This document shows, piece by piece, positions 17,039-26,638 of a stretch of 64,000 nt of DNA. Numbering within the stretch: the first letter of the stretch is position 1; each line of letters starts with the position of its first letter. The position numbers and the translations under genes are program-made. Source of the stretch: Enhydrobacter aerosaccus (GTDB lineage: Bacteria > Pseudomonadota > Alphaproteobacteria > Reyranellales > Reyranellaceae); the NCBI RefSeq assembly GCF_900167455.1, contig NZ_FUWJ01000004.1, forward strand, positions 1 through 64,000, read 5' to 3'. The notes below the pieces were generated by a model. That model worked only from the letters and a program-made list of their open reading frames with translations, was not told the DNA's origin and did not search any database.

Positions 17039-18013
17039 ATGCCGCGGACGATCATGGGCTACGTCCTGGCGGAAACCGGCAAGCATCAGGCCGGCCTCGC
17101 GGCCCTGGCGATCACGGTCTTCCTTCTGAGTGCGGCGCCGCTCGAATTCCAGCGCCGCATCATCAACGATCTGACCGAGAAGGGCAGTTTCGACAACGTG
17201 CTTTGGCTGGCGCTGGGTTATGCCGGCGTGGCCCTGGCTGATCAGATCCTGAAGCTGCTCCTCAACGTCTATCGCGGCTGGGTGGCCGAGAATTCGGTCC
17301 GGTCGCTGCGGCGGAAGCTCATCGATGCGGATATCGGCAGCGCCGTGGCGGCGCATTCACCGGTCGATGTCGGCGTCGAGATCGCCATGATCCTGGAAGA
17401 GGCCGAACCGATCGGTGGTTTCGTGGCGCTCGCCCTGTCGCAGCCCCTGTTGCAGGTCGGCATCCTGGTGAGCGTCGTGGGCTACATGTTCGCCCTGCAA
17501 CCCTATCTTGCGCTGATGGGCATGGCCTTCTTCGTGCCCCAGGTCGTGTTCGTGCCGGCCATGCAGCGCGCCATCAACCGCCGGGCGAGCCGCCGCATCC
17601 TCACCAAGCGCGAGATCAGCGGCACCATCGTCGAGGGCCAGAACGATGCGACGCAGGAGGAAGTCACGGGCATCCAGCGTATCTTCTCCCTGAACATGGC
17701 CATCTACTGGCTGAAGTACGTGATGTATCTGCTGATGAACCTGATGCACCACCTCTCGGTGGCCGCTGCCCTGTGCGTCGGCGGCTGGCTGGTGCTGCAA
17801 GGCCGCATCGAGATCGGCACCGTGGTGGCGATCGTGGGTGGTCTGGCGAAGCTCAACGACCCGTGGGGCGACCTGATCGACTGGGGGCGTGAGCTGTCGG
17901 TCGTACGCGTGAAGTATCGGCTGTTTTCGGAGGCGGCGAATTGGCTGACGGGAGCCAAGCCGGATCCGACCGACGCAGGAATGTCACGGCGCTCCGCGCC
18001 GGCCGAGGTCTGA
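17039..18013 (+). CDS. ABC-exporter-type transmembrane domain protein lacking an ATPase domain
   Basis: The 324-residue protein matches the type-1 exporter membrane domain: helices around residues 20-40, 55-75, 135-160, 165-185 and 235-275, with cytoplasmic loops RRKLIDADIGSA and KREISGTIVEGQNDATQEE. It ends after the sixth-helix region and a short polar tail. There is no Walker A, signature or Walker B motif, and no separate ATPase gene adjoins it. The length equals one exporter membrane half, so this looks like a stable family member rather than a truncation. It starts 20 bases after the receiver gene and lies before fixK. No strong ribosome site is visible, so the exact start is uncertain. 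Confidence 0.75.
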   Translation: MPRTIMGYVLAETGKHQAGLAALAITVFLLSAAPLEFQRRIINDLTEKGSFDNVLWLALGYAGVALADQILKLLLNVYRGWVAENSVRSLRRKLIDADIGSAVAAHSPVDVGVEIAMILEEAEPIGGFVALALSQPLLQVGILVSVVGYMFALQPYLALMGMAFFVPQVVFVPAMQRAINRRASRRILTKREISGTIVEGQNDATQEEVTGIQRIFSLNMAIYWLKYVMYLLMNLMHHLSVAAALCVGGWLVLQGRIEIGTVVAIVGGLAKLNDPWGDLIDWGRELSVVRVKYRLFSEAANWLTGAKPDPTDAGMSRRSAPAEV

Positions 18014-18046
18014 TCCCGTCGCGGCGAGAGGGTGCGTCAGGCTGCC

Positions 18047-18074
18047 CTACGTAGAACCCCTTAGGTCATTACCT
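18047..18074. promoter_or_regulatory. Candidate regulatory region of fixK (possible FixJ target)
   Basis: The 124 bases before fixK contain a perfect palindrome CTACGTAG (18047-18054) and, eight bases on, the broken palindrome AGGT-N4-ACCT (18063-18074). FixJ is expected to act upstream of fixK, and no FixK box is found here. I cannot match the sequence confidently to a FixJ consensus, so this is only a pointer to where the site should be. Confidence 0.3.
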
Positions 18075-18137
18075 GAATGGTGGCGGCATGGAGGCCGTCG
18101 TAGGGAAGAGGCGTCATCATTGGAAAGGGACAGACCG

Positions 18138-18842
18138 ATGCCAGCCTACGCCGCTTCGACCCGTACCGCCGTTCCCCAGGCCCGCGTACCCGCCGGTTAT
18201 CTGGCGATGCAGGGCAGTGCCGCGTTGGGCCGGTCCGCGCTGGCGGACGATCGGGGCGGGACGCGGCGGACCTTCGCCAAGGGCGAGGAGCTGTTCGCGG
18301 AAGGCGAGGCGGCGGACTTCTTCTACCAGGTTGTTTCCGGGACGGTCCGGGTGTGCAAGCTGCTGAGCGACGGGCGCCGGCAGATCGACGCGTTCCAGCT
18401 GGCGGGCGACATCTTCGGGCTGGAGAACGGGGCGGAGCACCGCTTCACGGCCGAGGCGGTGGAGGAGACGGTGGTGCTGGCGTTCCGGCGCGGCCGGTTT
18501 GCGAACCTGCTGCACGACAACCCGGCGTTCGGAGACCAGCTGATGACATCGATGATCACCAGCCTGGAGCGGGCGCAGGACCACATGGTGCTGCTGGGCC
18601 GCAAGACGGCGCAGGAGAAGATCGCGACCTTCCTGATGGACATGGCGGGCCGCCTGGCCAAGGGCGACCGGCTGGACCTGCCGATGCAGCGCACCGACAT
18701 CGCCGACCATCTCGGCCTGACGATCGAGACGGTGTCGCGCACCCTGACGCAGATGGTCCGGGACGGGCTGATCAAGCTCGGCGCCGCCGGCCGCACCATC
18801 ACCCTCACCAACAAGCTCGCCCTCCAGCAGCTCAACGGGTGA
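18138..18842 (+). CDS. fixK: Crp/Fnr-family transcriptional regulator FixK
   Basis: The 234-residue regulator has a cyclic-nucleotide-like beta-barrel (about 40-125), a dimerisation helix (about 135-165) and a winged helix (about 180-230). The recognition helix contains E197-TVSR-R201, as expected for proteins reading TTGA-N6-TCAA. It lacks the N-terminal cysteine cluster of FNR/FnrN. The only cysteine is C73, so it does not sense O2 by an iron-sulfur cluster and must depend on FixLJ. The ATG at 18138 is chosen over an upstream TTG because GGAAAGGGA precedes it. Likely targets are the four boxes in this window. Confidence 0.92.
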   Translation: MPAYAASTRTAVPQARVPAGYLAMQGSAALGRSALADDRGGTRRTFAKGEELFAEGEAADFFYQVVSGTVRVCKLLSDGRRQIDAFQLAGDIFGLENGAEHRFTAEAVEETVVLAFRRGRFANLLHDNPAFGDQLMTSMITSLERAQDHMVLLGRKTAQEKIATFLMDMAGRLAKGDRLDLPMQRTDIADHLGLTIETVSRTLTQMVRDGLIKLGAAGRTITLTNKLALQQLNG

Positions 18843-18868
18843 GGAGCCGCGATCGCCGCCTGCGCCGC

Positions 18869-19183
18869 TCAGCGGGAGCGCAGGCTGAAGATGTAGGCGA
18901 TCAGATTGTCCTGCTCCTGCTTCGTCAGTGAAAAGTCAGGCATGCGGCTGTGCCCCGCCGTCATGGCGCGCCGCAACGACGTCTCCGTCGTCTGAGGCGC
19001 TTTTGCCAGTGTCGGGAAGCTCGGCAATCCGTTGGCTTGGCCCGTACGGGCGTCGGCGCTGACGATGTGGCAGCTTACACACCAGCGCCTGGCCAGGGCT
19101 TCGCCATTGACGACGTCCTGGGCATGCACTGTCGTTGTCAGGGCCAGGACGATGCCGAGTGCCGGTCCGACCGATCGGTGCAT
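18869..19183 (-). CDS. Periplasmic monoheme c-type cytochrome
   Basis: Beginning at MHRSVGPALG gives 104 residues: a signal peptide (to about AQD, residues 21-23), a class I cytochrome c heme site CVSCH (35-39) and a likely methionine ligand M81 in SRMPDFSLT. The C-terminal helix QEQDNLIAYIFSL is typical of small cytochromes c. It may donate electrons to the cbb3 oxidase. It lies 19 bases downstream of a 47-residue membrane peptide gene, with a FixK box before that gene, so both are probably induced at low oxygen. It is convergent with fixK. Confidence 0.87.
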   Translation of the reverse strand: MHRSVGPALGIVLALTTTVHAQDVVNGEALARRWCVSCHIVSADARTGQANGLPSFPTLAKAPQTTETSLRRAMTAGHSRMPDFSLTKQEQDNLIAYIFSLRSR

Positions 19184-19202
19184 GGGCCGTCCACCTTGCC
19201 TG

Positions 19203-19346
19203 TTACGGATGCGGTTTGTCGTGCGGCAGGTAGCCGATACGCGGCAGCGACCGGCGATAGACGATGGTCTCGACGACGAGAAACACGCCAAGGCCGCAGA
19301 AAGCCGCCAGGACCAGAATCAGGTAGTACATTTCATGAGTCGTCAT
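19203..19346 (-). CDS. 47-residue single-span membrane peptide, FixK-linked
   Basis: This short gene has an AAGGAGGG ribosome site before ATG at 19346. The 47-residue product starts MTTHEMYYLILVLAAF, has one membrane helix (about residues 6-27) and a C-terminal segment YRRSLPRIGYLPHDKPHP. It resembles CcoQ-like or other oxidase small subunits in size and plan, but I do not recognise a family. A FixK box is centred 55 bases upstream and a cytochrome c gene follows. It could be a small accessory subunit or membrane partner of that cytochrome. Confidence 0.7.
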   Translation of the reverse strand: MTTHEMYYLILVLAAFCGLGVFLVVETIVYRRSLPRIGYLPHDKPHP

Positions 19347-19394
19347 CGAATCCCTCCTTGGCCGGAAGGATGAGTCGCAAGCGACGCCGATTCC

Positions 19395-19408
19395 TTGATC
19401 TGCCTCAA
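19395..19408. promoter_or_regulatory. FixK/FNR box upstream of the small membrane peptide and cytochrome c
   Basis: TTGAT-CTGC-CTCAA fits TTG(A/C)-N6-(T/G)CAA. Its centre (19401.5) is 55.5 bases from the ATG at 19346 on the minus strand. On the other side lies the 3' end of the DUF938 gene, so it serves only the minus-strand peptide and cytochrome genes. Confidence 0.72.
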
Positions 19409-19451
19409 AGTCGCCGATTCCCTGTCCTCCTCGGAGAGCGGCTTGGCGCGA

Positions 19452-20045
19452 TCAGTGTCGTCTGAAAAGCAGCGACAGATTGTTGGCGGGCATATCCACG
19501 ATCCGTGGCGGCGTGAAGCCCTGCTCTGCGGCCAGTTGGCAGACATCCTCGAGATTTCGGATGCCCCAGGCTGGATTGCGCGCGCGCAGATCATGATCGA
19601 AGGCGGCGTTGCTGGGAGCCGTCGGACGGCCGCCGCGGTGATAGGGACCGTAGAGGTACAACAGCCCCCGTGGCGGCAATCGCGCAGCCGCGCCCCTGAA
19701 AAGCCCGACCGTGGCCGTCCACGGCGATATATGCACCATGTTGATGCAGACGATCGCGTCCGCTGCGGCCAGCGGCCAATCCGCAGCGGCGGCGTCGAGG
19801 GCGACCGCTGGTTGGACGTTGGCGAGGCCGAGTGTCCGGGTCCAGTCGTCGATACTGGCGCGGGCGTCGGCGTCGGGATCGCTGGGCTGGAACAGAAGGT
19901 GCGGCAAGGCGGCGGCGAAGTGAACCGTATGCTCGCCTGTGCCACTCGCAATCTCGAGCACCAGGCCGTCATCGGGGAACTCGGGCTGCAACACCTCCAG
20001 GATCGGCTGTCTGTTGCGCGCCGCTGCTGGGGCCTGGCGTCTCAT
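19452..20045 (-). CDS. DUF938 family SAM-dependent methyltransferase-like protein
   Basis: The 197-residue protein matches DUF938. It begins RRQAPAAARNRQPILEVL, has a SAM-binding loop VLEIASGTGEHTVHFA (about residues 29-44), PSDPD for ribose contact, and the family-specific CINMVHISPW and LYLYGPYHRGG. Members are predicted class I methyltransferases of unknown substrate. Its start overlaps the stop of the preceding molybdenum hydroxylase gene by ATGA, so the two are translated together. Whether it modifies a product of that enzyme is unknown. Confidence 0.85.
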   Translation of the reverse strand: MRRQAPAAARNRQPILEVLQPEFPDDGLVLEIASGTGEHTVHFAAALPHLLFQPSDPDADARASIDDWTRTLGLANVQPAVALDAAAADWPLAAADAIVCINMVHISPWTATVGLFRGAAARLPPRGLLYLYGPYHRGGRPTAPSNAAFDHDLRARNPAWGIRNLEDVCQLAAEQGFTPPRIVDMPANNLSLLFRRH

Positions 20046-22342
20046 CGCGCCGCCTCCATTGCCTGCCAGAGGCGTGACGGCGTGGCGGGGCCATCGAAAT
20101 TCGCTATGCCGAACGACGATAGGGCATCGAGGATCGCATTGGCGATGGCCGGAAAGGCCGCGATGGCCCCGGCTTCGCCGCAGCCTTTCACGCCGAGCGG
20201 ATTGGTCGTGCAGCGTGTCGGATTGAAGCCGAGATCGAAGGAGGGCAACTCGTCCGCGCGCGGCAGCGGATAGTCCATGAGGGAAGCCGCGAGCATCTGG
20301 CCCGAGACAGGATCATAGATCGCCTGCTCCATCAGGGCCTGGCCCGCGCCCTGGGCCATCGCGCCGTGCGCCTGGCCGGTGGCGATCATGGGATTGACCA
20401 GCACGCCATAGTCGTCGACCGCGGTATAGCGTACCAGGGCCGCGGCGCCGGTCTCGCGGTCGATCTCTATCTCCACGACGTGCGCGCCGTTGGGAAAGGT
20501 CATCTGTTCGCGCTTCCACAGGTGATAGGTGTCGAGAGGTCGGCCCTTCTCGCGCCCGAGCGTGGCGACGTCGAGCAGGCTGACGGTGCGGTCCGTGCCG
20601 GAGACGGTGAAATGGCCGTCCGCAAAAACGATGTCGGCCTCGGCCGCCTCCAGGGCGTCGGCGGCTACGGCTTTGCCTTTGGCGATGATCTCGTCGGAGG
20701 CCCGCCACAACGCGGTGCCGCCCATGTAGGTGGCGCGCGAACTGCCGTGACCGCCGCCCGAGACGATGAGATCGGTATCGCCCTGGCGCAATCGGATCAG
20801 GTGGTCGGGAATGCCCAGCCGCGTGCTGAGGATCTGTGGGAAGGTCGTCTCGTGACCCTGGCCGATATGCTGCGTGCCGGTGATCAGCGACACGGAGCCG
20901 TCCGCCTCGAAGCGCACCTCGACGTTTTCCTCCGGTGGGCCGCCGGTGCCTTTGATGTGATAGGCGAAGCCCAGCCCGCGCAGACGGCCGTTGGCTTCGC
21001 TGTGGCGCCGACGGACGACGAACCCGGCGGCATCGGCGCGGTCGAGGGCCCGTGCCAATGTCTCGGCGAAGCGCCCGCTATCGACCATGAAGCCGAAGCC
21101 GTTGGTCATCGGCATGGCCTCGGCCGGGACCATGTTCATCCGCCGCAACTCCACTCGATCCAGCCCCATTTGCGCTGCCGCCGCATCGATCAGACGTTCG
21201 ATGATGTTCACGGTTTCGGCGAAGCCCGGTCCCCGCGTGACACCGATCGGTGCCTTGTTCGTCAGCACGGCGGATGTCCGAAGCGCAATGGAGGGGATAC
21301 GGTACACGGTGCCTTGCAGGTGGACATACTGATAGGTCGGAACGCCGCCTCCCGCGCCCGCCATGTAGGCGCCGAGATCGAAGGTTCCATCCACTGTCAG
21401 CGCCAGAAACCGGCCGGATGAATCGAGAGCGAGCGATGCCTTGGCCTTCATGTCGCGCGCCGCGTGGTCGCTCAGCAGCGTCTCGCTGCGGCTCGCGATC
21501 CATTTGACGGGCCGTCCCACGCGTCGCGCCGCCCAGGGGATCAGCGCATGTTCGACATAGGCGAAGTTCTTGGCGCCGAAGCCGCCGCCGACATCCGGCG
21601 CGACGAAGCGCACGGCGCTCGGTTCGACACCCAGCGCGCGCGCGACATGGTTTCGGTTGTTATGGATGTTCTGGCTGGAGACGTGGACCGTGTAGCGTCC
21701 GCTGCCCGGATCGAATTGTCCGATGCAGCCGCGGGGCTCCATCGGGTTCATTGCAATGCGGTGATTGTCGAGCGTCAGCTCCACCAGGTGAGCCGCTTTG
21801 CCGAGCGCCGCTTCGGCACCATCCCAGTCACCGGTCCGCCAGTCGAAGCAGACATTGCCCGGTACCTCGGCGCTGAGCTGGGGCGCGCCGGACAGGCGTG
21901 CCGCGTCGGCGGTTGTCACTGCTGGTAACGGGGTGTAGTCGATCACGACCCACTCGGCGGCATCCAGCGCCTGGGCCGGCGTTTCGGCGACAATCAGCAC
22001 GACTGCCTCGCCCACATGTCGCACCTTGTCCGCCGCCAGCAGCGGCTGGGGTGCGAAGGCGAAGGGCTCGCCGGTCTGGACATTCGCCTCGACGTAAGGC
22101 CGCAGCGGCTTCAATCCGTCCGAGGCGATCTCGGCCGCGGTGAGCACGGCGAGGACTCCGGGGGCCTGCCTCGCGGCTGTCGTGTCAATCGAACGGATGA
22201 GCGCATGGGCGTGCGGCGAGCGCAGGACGGTCGCATGCACGAGGCCGTCGATGCGCAGATCGTCGAGATAGGTTCCTCGCCCCGTGACGAAGCGTACATC
22301 CTCTCGCCGCTTCGGCGATGTACCGATGGGAGAAACAGCCAT
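20042..22342 (-). CDS. Xanthine dehydrogenase-family molybdopterin-binding large subunit (solitary)
   Basis: Starting at MAVSPIG, where RREDVRFVTGRGTYLDDL follows as usual, this is a 766-residue CoxL/XdhB-type large subunit. It binds molybdopterin cytosine dinucleotide and hydroxylates a carbon centre with water. Visible motifs include GGGFGAKNF, RGPGFAE in place of the AYRGAGR loop of form II CoxL, GQGHETTFPQI and the catalytic GVKGCGEAG near the C-terminus. The iron-sulfur and FAD subunits normally encoded beside it are absent, so it must use partners from elsewhere or work as another type of enzyme. It overlaps DUF938 and diverges from the Baeyer-Villiger monooxygenase gene. Confidence 0.88.
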   Translation of the reverse strand: MAVSPIGTSPKRREDVRFVTGRGTYLDDLRIDGLVHATVLRSPHAHALIRSIDTTAARQAPGVLAVLTAAEIASDGLKPLRPYVEANVQTGEPFAFAPQPLLAADKVRHVGEAVVLIVAETPAQALDAAEWVVIDYTPLPAVTTADAARLSGAPQLSAEVPGNVCFDWRTGDWDGAEAALGKAAHLVELTLDNHRIAMNPMEPRGCIGQFDPGSGRYTVHVSSQNIHNNRNHVARALGVEPSAVRFVAPDVGGGFGAKNFAYVEHALIPWAARRVGRPVKWIASRSETLLSDHAARDMKAKASLALDSSGRFLALTVDGTFDLGAYMAGAGGGVPTYQYVHLQGTVYRIPSIALRTSAVLTNKAPIGVTRGPGFAETVNIIERLIDAAAAQMGLDRVELRRMNMVPAEAMPMTNGFGFMVDSGRFAETLARALDRADAAGFVVRRRHSEANGRLRGLGFAYHIKGTGGPPEENVEVRFEADGSVSLITGTQHIGQGHETTFPQILSTRLGIPDHLIRLRQGDTDLIVSGGGHGSSRATYMGGTALWRASDEIIAKGKAVAADALEAAEADIVFADGHFTVSGTDRTVSLLDVATLGREKGRPLDTYHLWKREQMTFPNGAHVVEIEIDRETGAAALVRYTAVDDYGVLVNPMIATGQAHGAMAQGAGQALMEQAIYDPVSGQMLAASLMDYPLPRADELPSFDLGFNPTRCTTNPLGVKGCGEAGAIAAFPAIANAILDALSSFGIANFDGPATPSRLWQAMEAAR

Positions 22343-22418
22343 GCTGCAATCTCGCGTGGCGATGGCGGTGGAGCAAGTCCCGGCTTGCGCGCTGCGAACG
22401 GCCGGTTTCGAATGAGTC

Positions 22419-24008
<1,590 letters not shown>

Positions 24009-24405
24009 CCTTTTCTGATGATGTGTAGCCTGCGCGTCTGCTGGAAGACGAGAACGCGCACGATACGGACGATCTGCACGATCGATTCGGCCCGAAGGAC
24101 TTGATCACTATTGGGGACCGTTGACGGCGATTGGCGACCGGAATCGGCCGGCGTCGCCGAGTCGTGTATCGTGATGGATGAACGTACGACCATTGCCACA
24201 AGATGTTGGGTGTCCTGCAGCGGCCTCCGTTATTTTTCCGTTTATTTAACGGCGGGTCAGGCACCAGCCTCAATGTCTGGGGTCTCAACGTGTGGAGCAG
24301 TGTCACGGGTCCTGATGAGCCTGACACACAGCTTCGGTTGACAGATCTGGAAGGGATTCATAAAAGTTAACCACATTATTAAGTGTTGATCACAAAGGTC
24401 AGCCG
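24009..24405. other. 396-base gap of lower GC without a convincing gene
   Basis: No open frame here has a ribosome site or family likeness. Frames of 135 aa (minus) and 76 aa (plus) cross it but have atypical composition. It is noticeably richer in A and T than its surroundings, especially near 24230-24250 and 24355-24390. The repeated strings TTGGGGACC and TTGGCGACC at about 24113-24139 recall the ends of IS21-type elements, but no inverted partner was found. The last 70 bases hold a promoter for the SRPBCC gene. Confidence 0.5.
24338..24366 (+). promoter_or_regulatory. Housekeeping-type (sigma-70) promoter before the SRPBCC operon
   Basis: A perfect -35 TTGACA (24338-24343) is followed after 17 bases by TAAAAG (24361-24366). 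It would start transcription about 30 bases before the ATG at 24406. The AT-rich stretch TTAACCACATTATTAAGTG just downstream has CAC-N8-GTG symmetry and could be an operator, but no regulator gene is adjacent. Confidence 0.5.
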
Positions 24406-24939
24406 ATGCGGAGAATTGTCGCCGTCCTCGCCGCTCTGGTCGTTGTCATCGTGGCGGGCATTCTCGTTTACGCTGCCACGAAACCCGATTCGTTCAGCGT
24501 GCAGCGCTCGGCGAGCATCCAGGCCCCGCCCGAGAAAATTGCGGCGCTGATCCAGGATTTCCGGGCATGGGCCGGGTGGTCGCCGTACGAGAAGAAGGAT
24601 CCGGCGATGAAGCGGACCTTCGAAGGCCCATCGGCCGGCAAGGGGGCGGTCTACGAATGGGATGGCGACAAGGCTGTCGGCGCCGGGCGGATGGAGATCG
24701 TGGAGGTCACGCCATCGGCGATCGTGATCAAGCTCGATTTCCGCCGGCCGTTCGAAGGCCACAACACGGCCAGATTCACGCTCGAGCCTCGCGGCGACAG
24801 CACGACCGTCACCTGGATGATGTATGGTCCAAGCCCCTATGTCGCCAAGGTGATGAGCTCCTTCTTCGACATGGACAAGATGATCGGTACCGATTTCGAG
24901 GCCGGTCTCGCCAGCCTGAAGTCGCTTGCCGAGAAATAG
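24406..24939 (+). CDS. SRPBCC-fold (polyketide cyclase/dehydrase-like) membrane-anchored protein
   Basis: The 177-residue protein has an N-terminal membrane helix (about residues 4-23) followed by a START/Bet v1-like SRPBCC domain. The opening strand VQRSASIQAPPEKIAALIQDF, the W-S-P-Y-E-K-K-D motif after it, and the closing helix FEAGLASLKSLAEK are typical. Such proteins bind hydrophobic ligands in an internal pocket. The anchor puts the domain at the outer face of the inner membrane or in the periplasm. It is the first gene of a likely five-gene operon with an AHSA1 protein, a serine hydrolase and two VOC proteins. Confidence 0.85.
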   Translation: MRRIVAVLAALVVVIVAGILVYAATKPDSFSVQRSASIQAPPEKIAALIQDFRAWAGWSPYEKKDPAMKRTFEGPSAGKGAVYEWDGDKAVGAGRMEIVEVTPSAIVIKLDFRRPFEGHNTARFTLEPRGDSTTVTWMMYGPSPYVAKVMSSFFDMDKMIGTDFEAGLASLKSLAEK

Positions 24940-24952
24940 TCGGAGGAAGTCC

Positions 24953-25411
24953 ATGGACGCGTCGCTGAAGCCTGCCGACCAGGAACTCGTCATCACGCGT
25001 GATCTGAAGGCGCCGCGCGAGCGGGTGTTCGCGGCCTGGACCGACCCGCACCAGGCAGCCTTGTGGTGGGCGCCGCAGGATTGCACGCCGATCTCGTGTG
25101 ACATGGATGTGCGTCCGGGCGGTCGCTGGCATCGGCGGATGCGTGTCCCGGACGGCACGGTGATCGCCAAGTTCGGTGTCTATCATGATGTCGTGGTGCC
25201 GGAGAGGCTCGTCTTCACCTACAGCACCGAATATGCCGACGGCACTGTCGATCCGGAGACCTGGGTCAGCGTCACTCTGGCCAAGATTGCCACGGGTACG
25301 CGGCTGACCCTGCGCCACTGGGCGTTCCAGGCCGAGGTTTCGCGTCTCAGCCACGAGGGCGGCTGGACAAGCTGCCTCGAACGTTTCGCAACCTTCGTCG
25401 CCAAGGCGTAG
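24953..25411 (+). CDS. AHSA1/SRPBCC domain protein
   Basis: The ATG at 24953 follows CGGAGGAAG and gives 152 residues. The domain begins LVITRDLKAPRERVFAAWTDP and continues with WWAPQDCTP and MDVRPGGRWHRRMR, the standard Aha1-C-like SRPBCC pattern. It ends SHEGGWTSCLERFATFVA, where the GW-x-x-x-L-x-x-L motif is typical. These proteins are often regulated by a neighbouring ArsR repressor, but none is present here. The function is probably ligand binding. The gene is 13 bases behind the membrane-anchored SRPBCC gene. Confidence 0.87.
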   Translation: MDASLKPADQELVITRDLKAPRERVFAAWTDPHQAALWWAPQDCTPISCDMDVRPGGRWHRRMRVPDGTVIAKFGVYHDVVVPERLVFTYSTEYADGTVDPETWVSVTLAKIATGTRLTLRHWAFQAEVSRLSHEGGWTSCLERFATFVAKA

Positions 25412-25420
25412 GAGGGACAG

Positions 25421-26617
25421 ATGGCTGGGGGTGGCTTGTCCAAGGCGAGGCTCGCCCGACTGCATCCGGTGCTTGCCGCGCACGTTGCCCGTGGCGACAT
25501 GCCGGGAATGGTGGCTCTGGTCGCCCGTGGCGATGAGGTCGTTGTCGAGGCGATTGGCACACAGTCCTTCGGCGGCGCGCCGATGCGGCGCGACACAATC
25601 TTTCGCATCGCCTCCATGACCAAGCTGGTGACGGCTGCGGCGGTGTTGCTGCTGGTGGAAGAGTGCAAACTGCGGCTTGCCGATCCGGTGGAGCACTTTC
25701 TCCCCGAGCTCGCGAATCGCACCGTGTTGCGGACACCGGAGAGTCCGCTCGACGACACTGTTCCGGCCCGGCGCTCGATCACCGTGCGCGATCTCCTGAC
25801 CTTTACGTTCGGGCTGGGTGCCGTGATGGAATGGCCGCCCAAATATCCGATCCAGAAGGCGGTCGACGAACTCGGGGTGGCGCCGGGCCCCTGGCAGCCG
25901 AACTTCTCGGCCGACGAGTTCATGAAGCGTCTTGGCCGCCTGCCGCTGATCCATCAGCCGGGCGAGCGTTGGCTCTATCACACCGGCTCGGACATCCTGG
26001 GCGTGCTGATCGCGCGCGTCAGCGGACAGACGCTGGAGGCATTCTTCCAGGAGCGCCTGTTCGCCCCGCTCGGCATGCGTGACACCGGTTTCCAGGTGCC
26101 GGCTGCCAAGCTTGAGCGGCTTGCGACCGCCTACATGATCGATCCAGAGAAGCAGGCACTGACCTTCTTCGACGATGCCGCGGACAGTCGTTGGAGCAGG
26201 CCGCCGGCCTTTGCCGCTGGTGGCTCGGGTTTGGTGTCCACGGTCGACGACTTTCACAGCTTCCTGCGCATGCTGCTCGACAAGGGCCGGCACGGGCGCG
26301 AGCAGATCCTGGCCCGGCCGACCGTGGAACTGATGATGTCCGATCAGCTCACGGACGGGCAGAAGCAAGGGGCAGAGATATTCTTCGGCATGGGCGCGAG
26401 CTGGGGCATGGGCGGTGCGGTGATCACGCGGCGCACCGATGTCTCAACCACGCCCGGTCGCTTCGGCTGGGACGGCGGCTACGGCACCACGGCGCATGTC
26501 GATCCGGCCGAGCGGATGATCGGCATCCTGATGACGCAGCGCATGATGGAGTCGCCACAGCCACCGGCGGTGTTCAGCGATTTCTGGACCTCGACCTATC
26601 AGGCAATCGACGACTGA
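25421..26617 (+). CDS. Serine hydrolase, class C beta-lactamase/esterase family
   Basis: The 398-residue protein has the beta-lactamase-related fold with catalytic S65-MTK68 in FRIASMTKLV. A tyrosine motif Y186-HT in ERWLYHTGSDILG takes the place of Y-x-N. No signal peptide is visible, so it is probably an intracellular esterase or amidase such as EstB-type enzymes rather than an antibiotic-resistance enzyme. The C-terminal half contains FGWDGGYGTTAHVDP, equivalent to the K-T-G/H-x-G region. It lies 9 bases after the AHSA1 gene. Confidence 0.87.
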   Translation: MAGGGLSKARLARLHPVLAAHVARGDMPGMVALVARGDEVVVEAIGTQSFGGAPMRRDTIFRIASMTKLVTAAAVLLLVEECKLRLADPVEHFLPELANRTVLRTPESPLDDTVPARRSITVRDLLTFTFGLGAVMEWPPKYPIQKAVDELGVAPGPWQPNFSADEFMKRLGRLPLIHQPGERWLYHTGSDILGVLIARVSGQTLEAFFQERLFAPLGMRDTGFQVPAAKLERLATAYMIDPEKQALTFFDDAADSRWSRPPAFAAGGSGLVSTVDDFHSFLRMLLDKGRHGREQILARPTVELMMSDQLTDGQKQGAEIFFGMGASWGMGGAVITRRTDVSTTPGRFGWDGGYGTTAHVDPAERMIGILMTQRMMESPQPPAVFSDFWTSTYQAIDD

Positions 26618-26638
26618 GCGGAGAAGAAGGAGGAAGCG

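Noticed and set aside
25421..26617. Antibiotic-resistance beta-lactamase
   Set aside because: There is no signal peptide, the tyrosine motif differs from Y-x-N, and the neighbours are ligand-binding proteins; an esterase-type enzyme is more likely.
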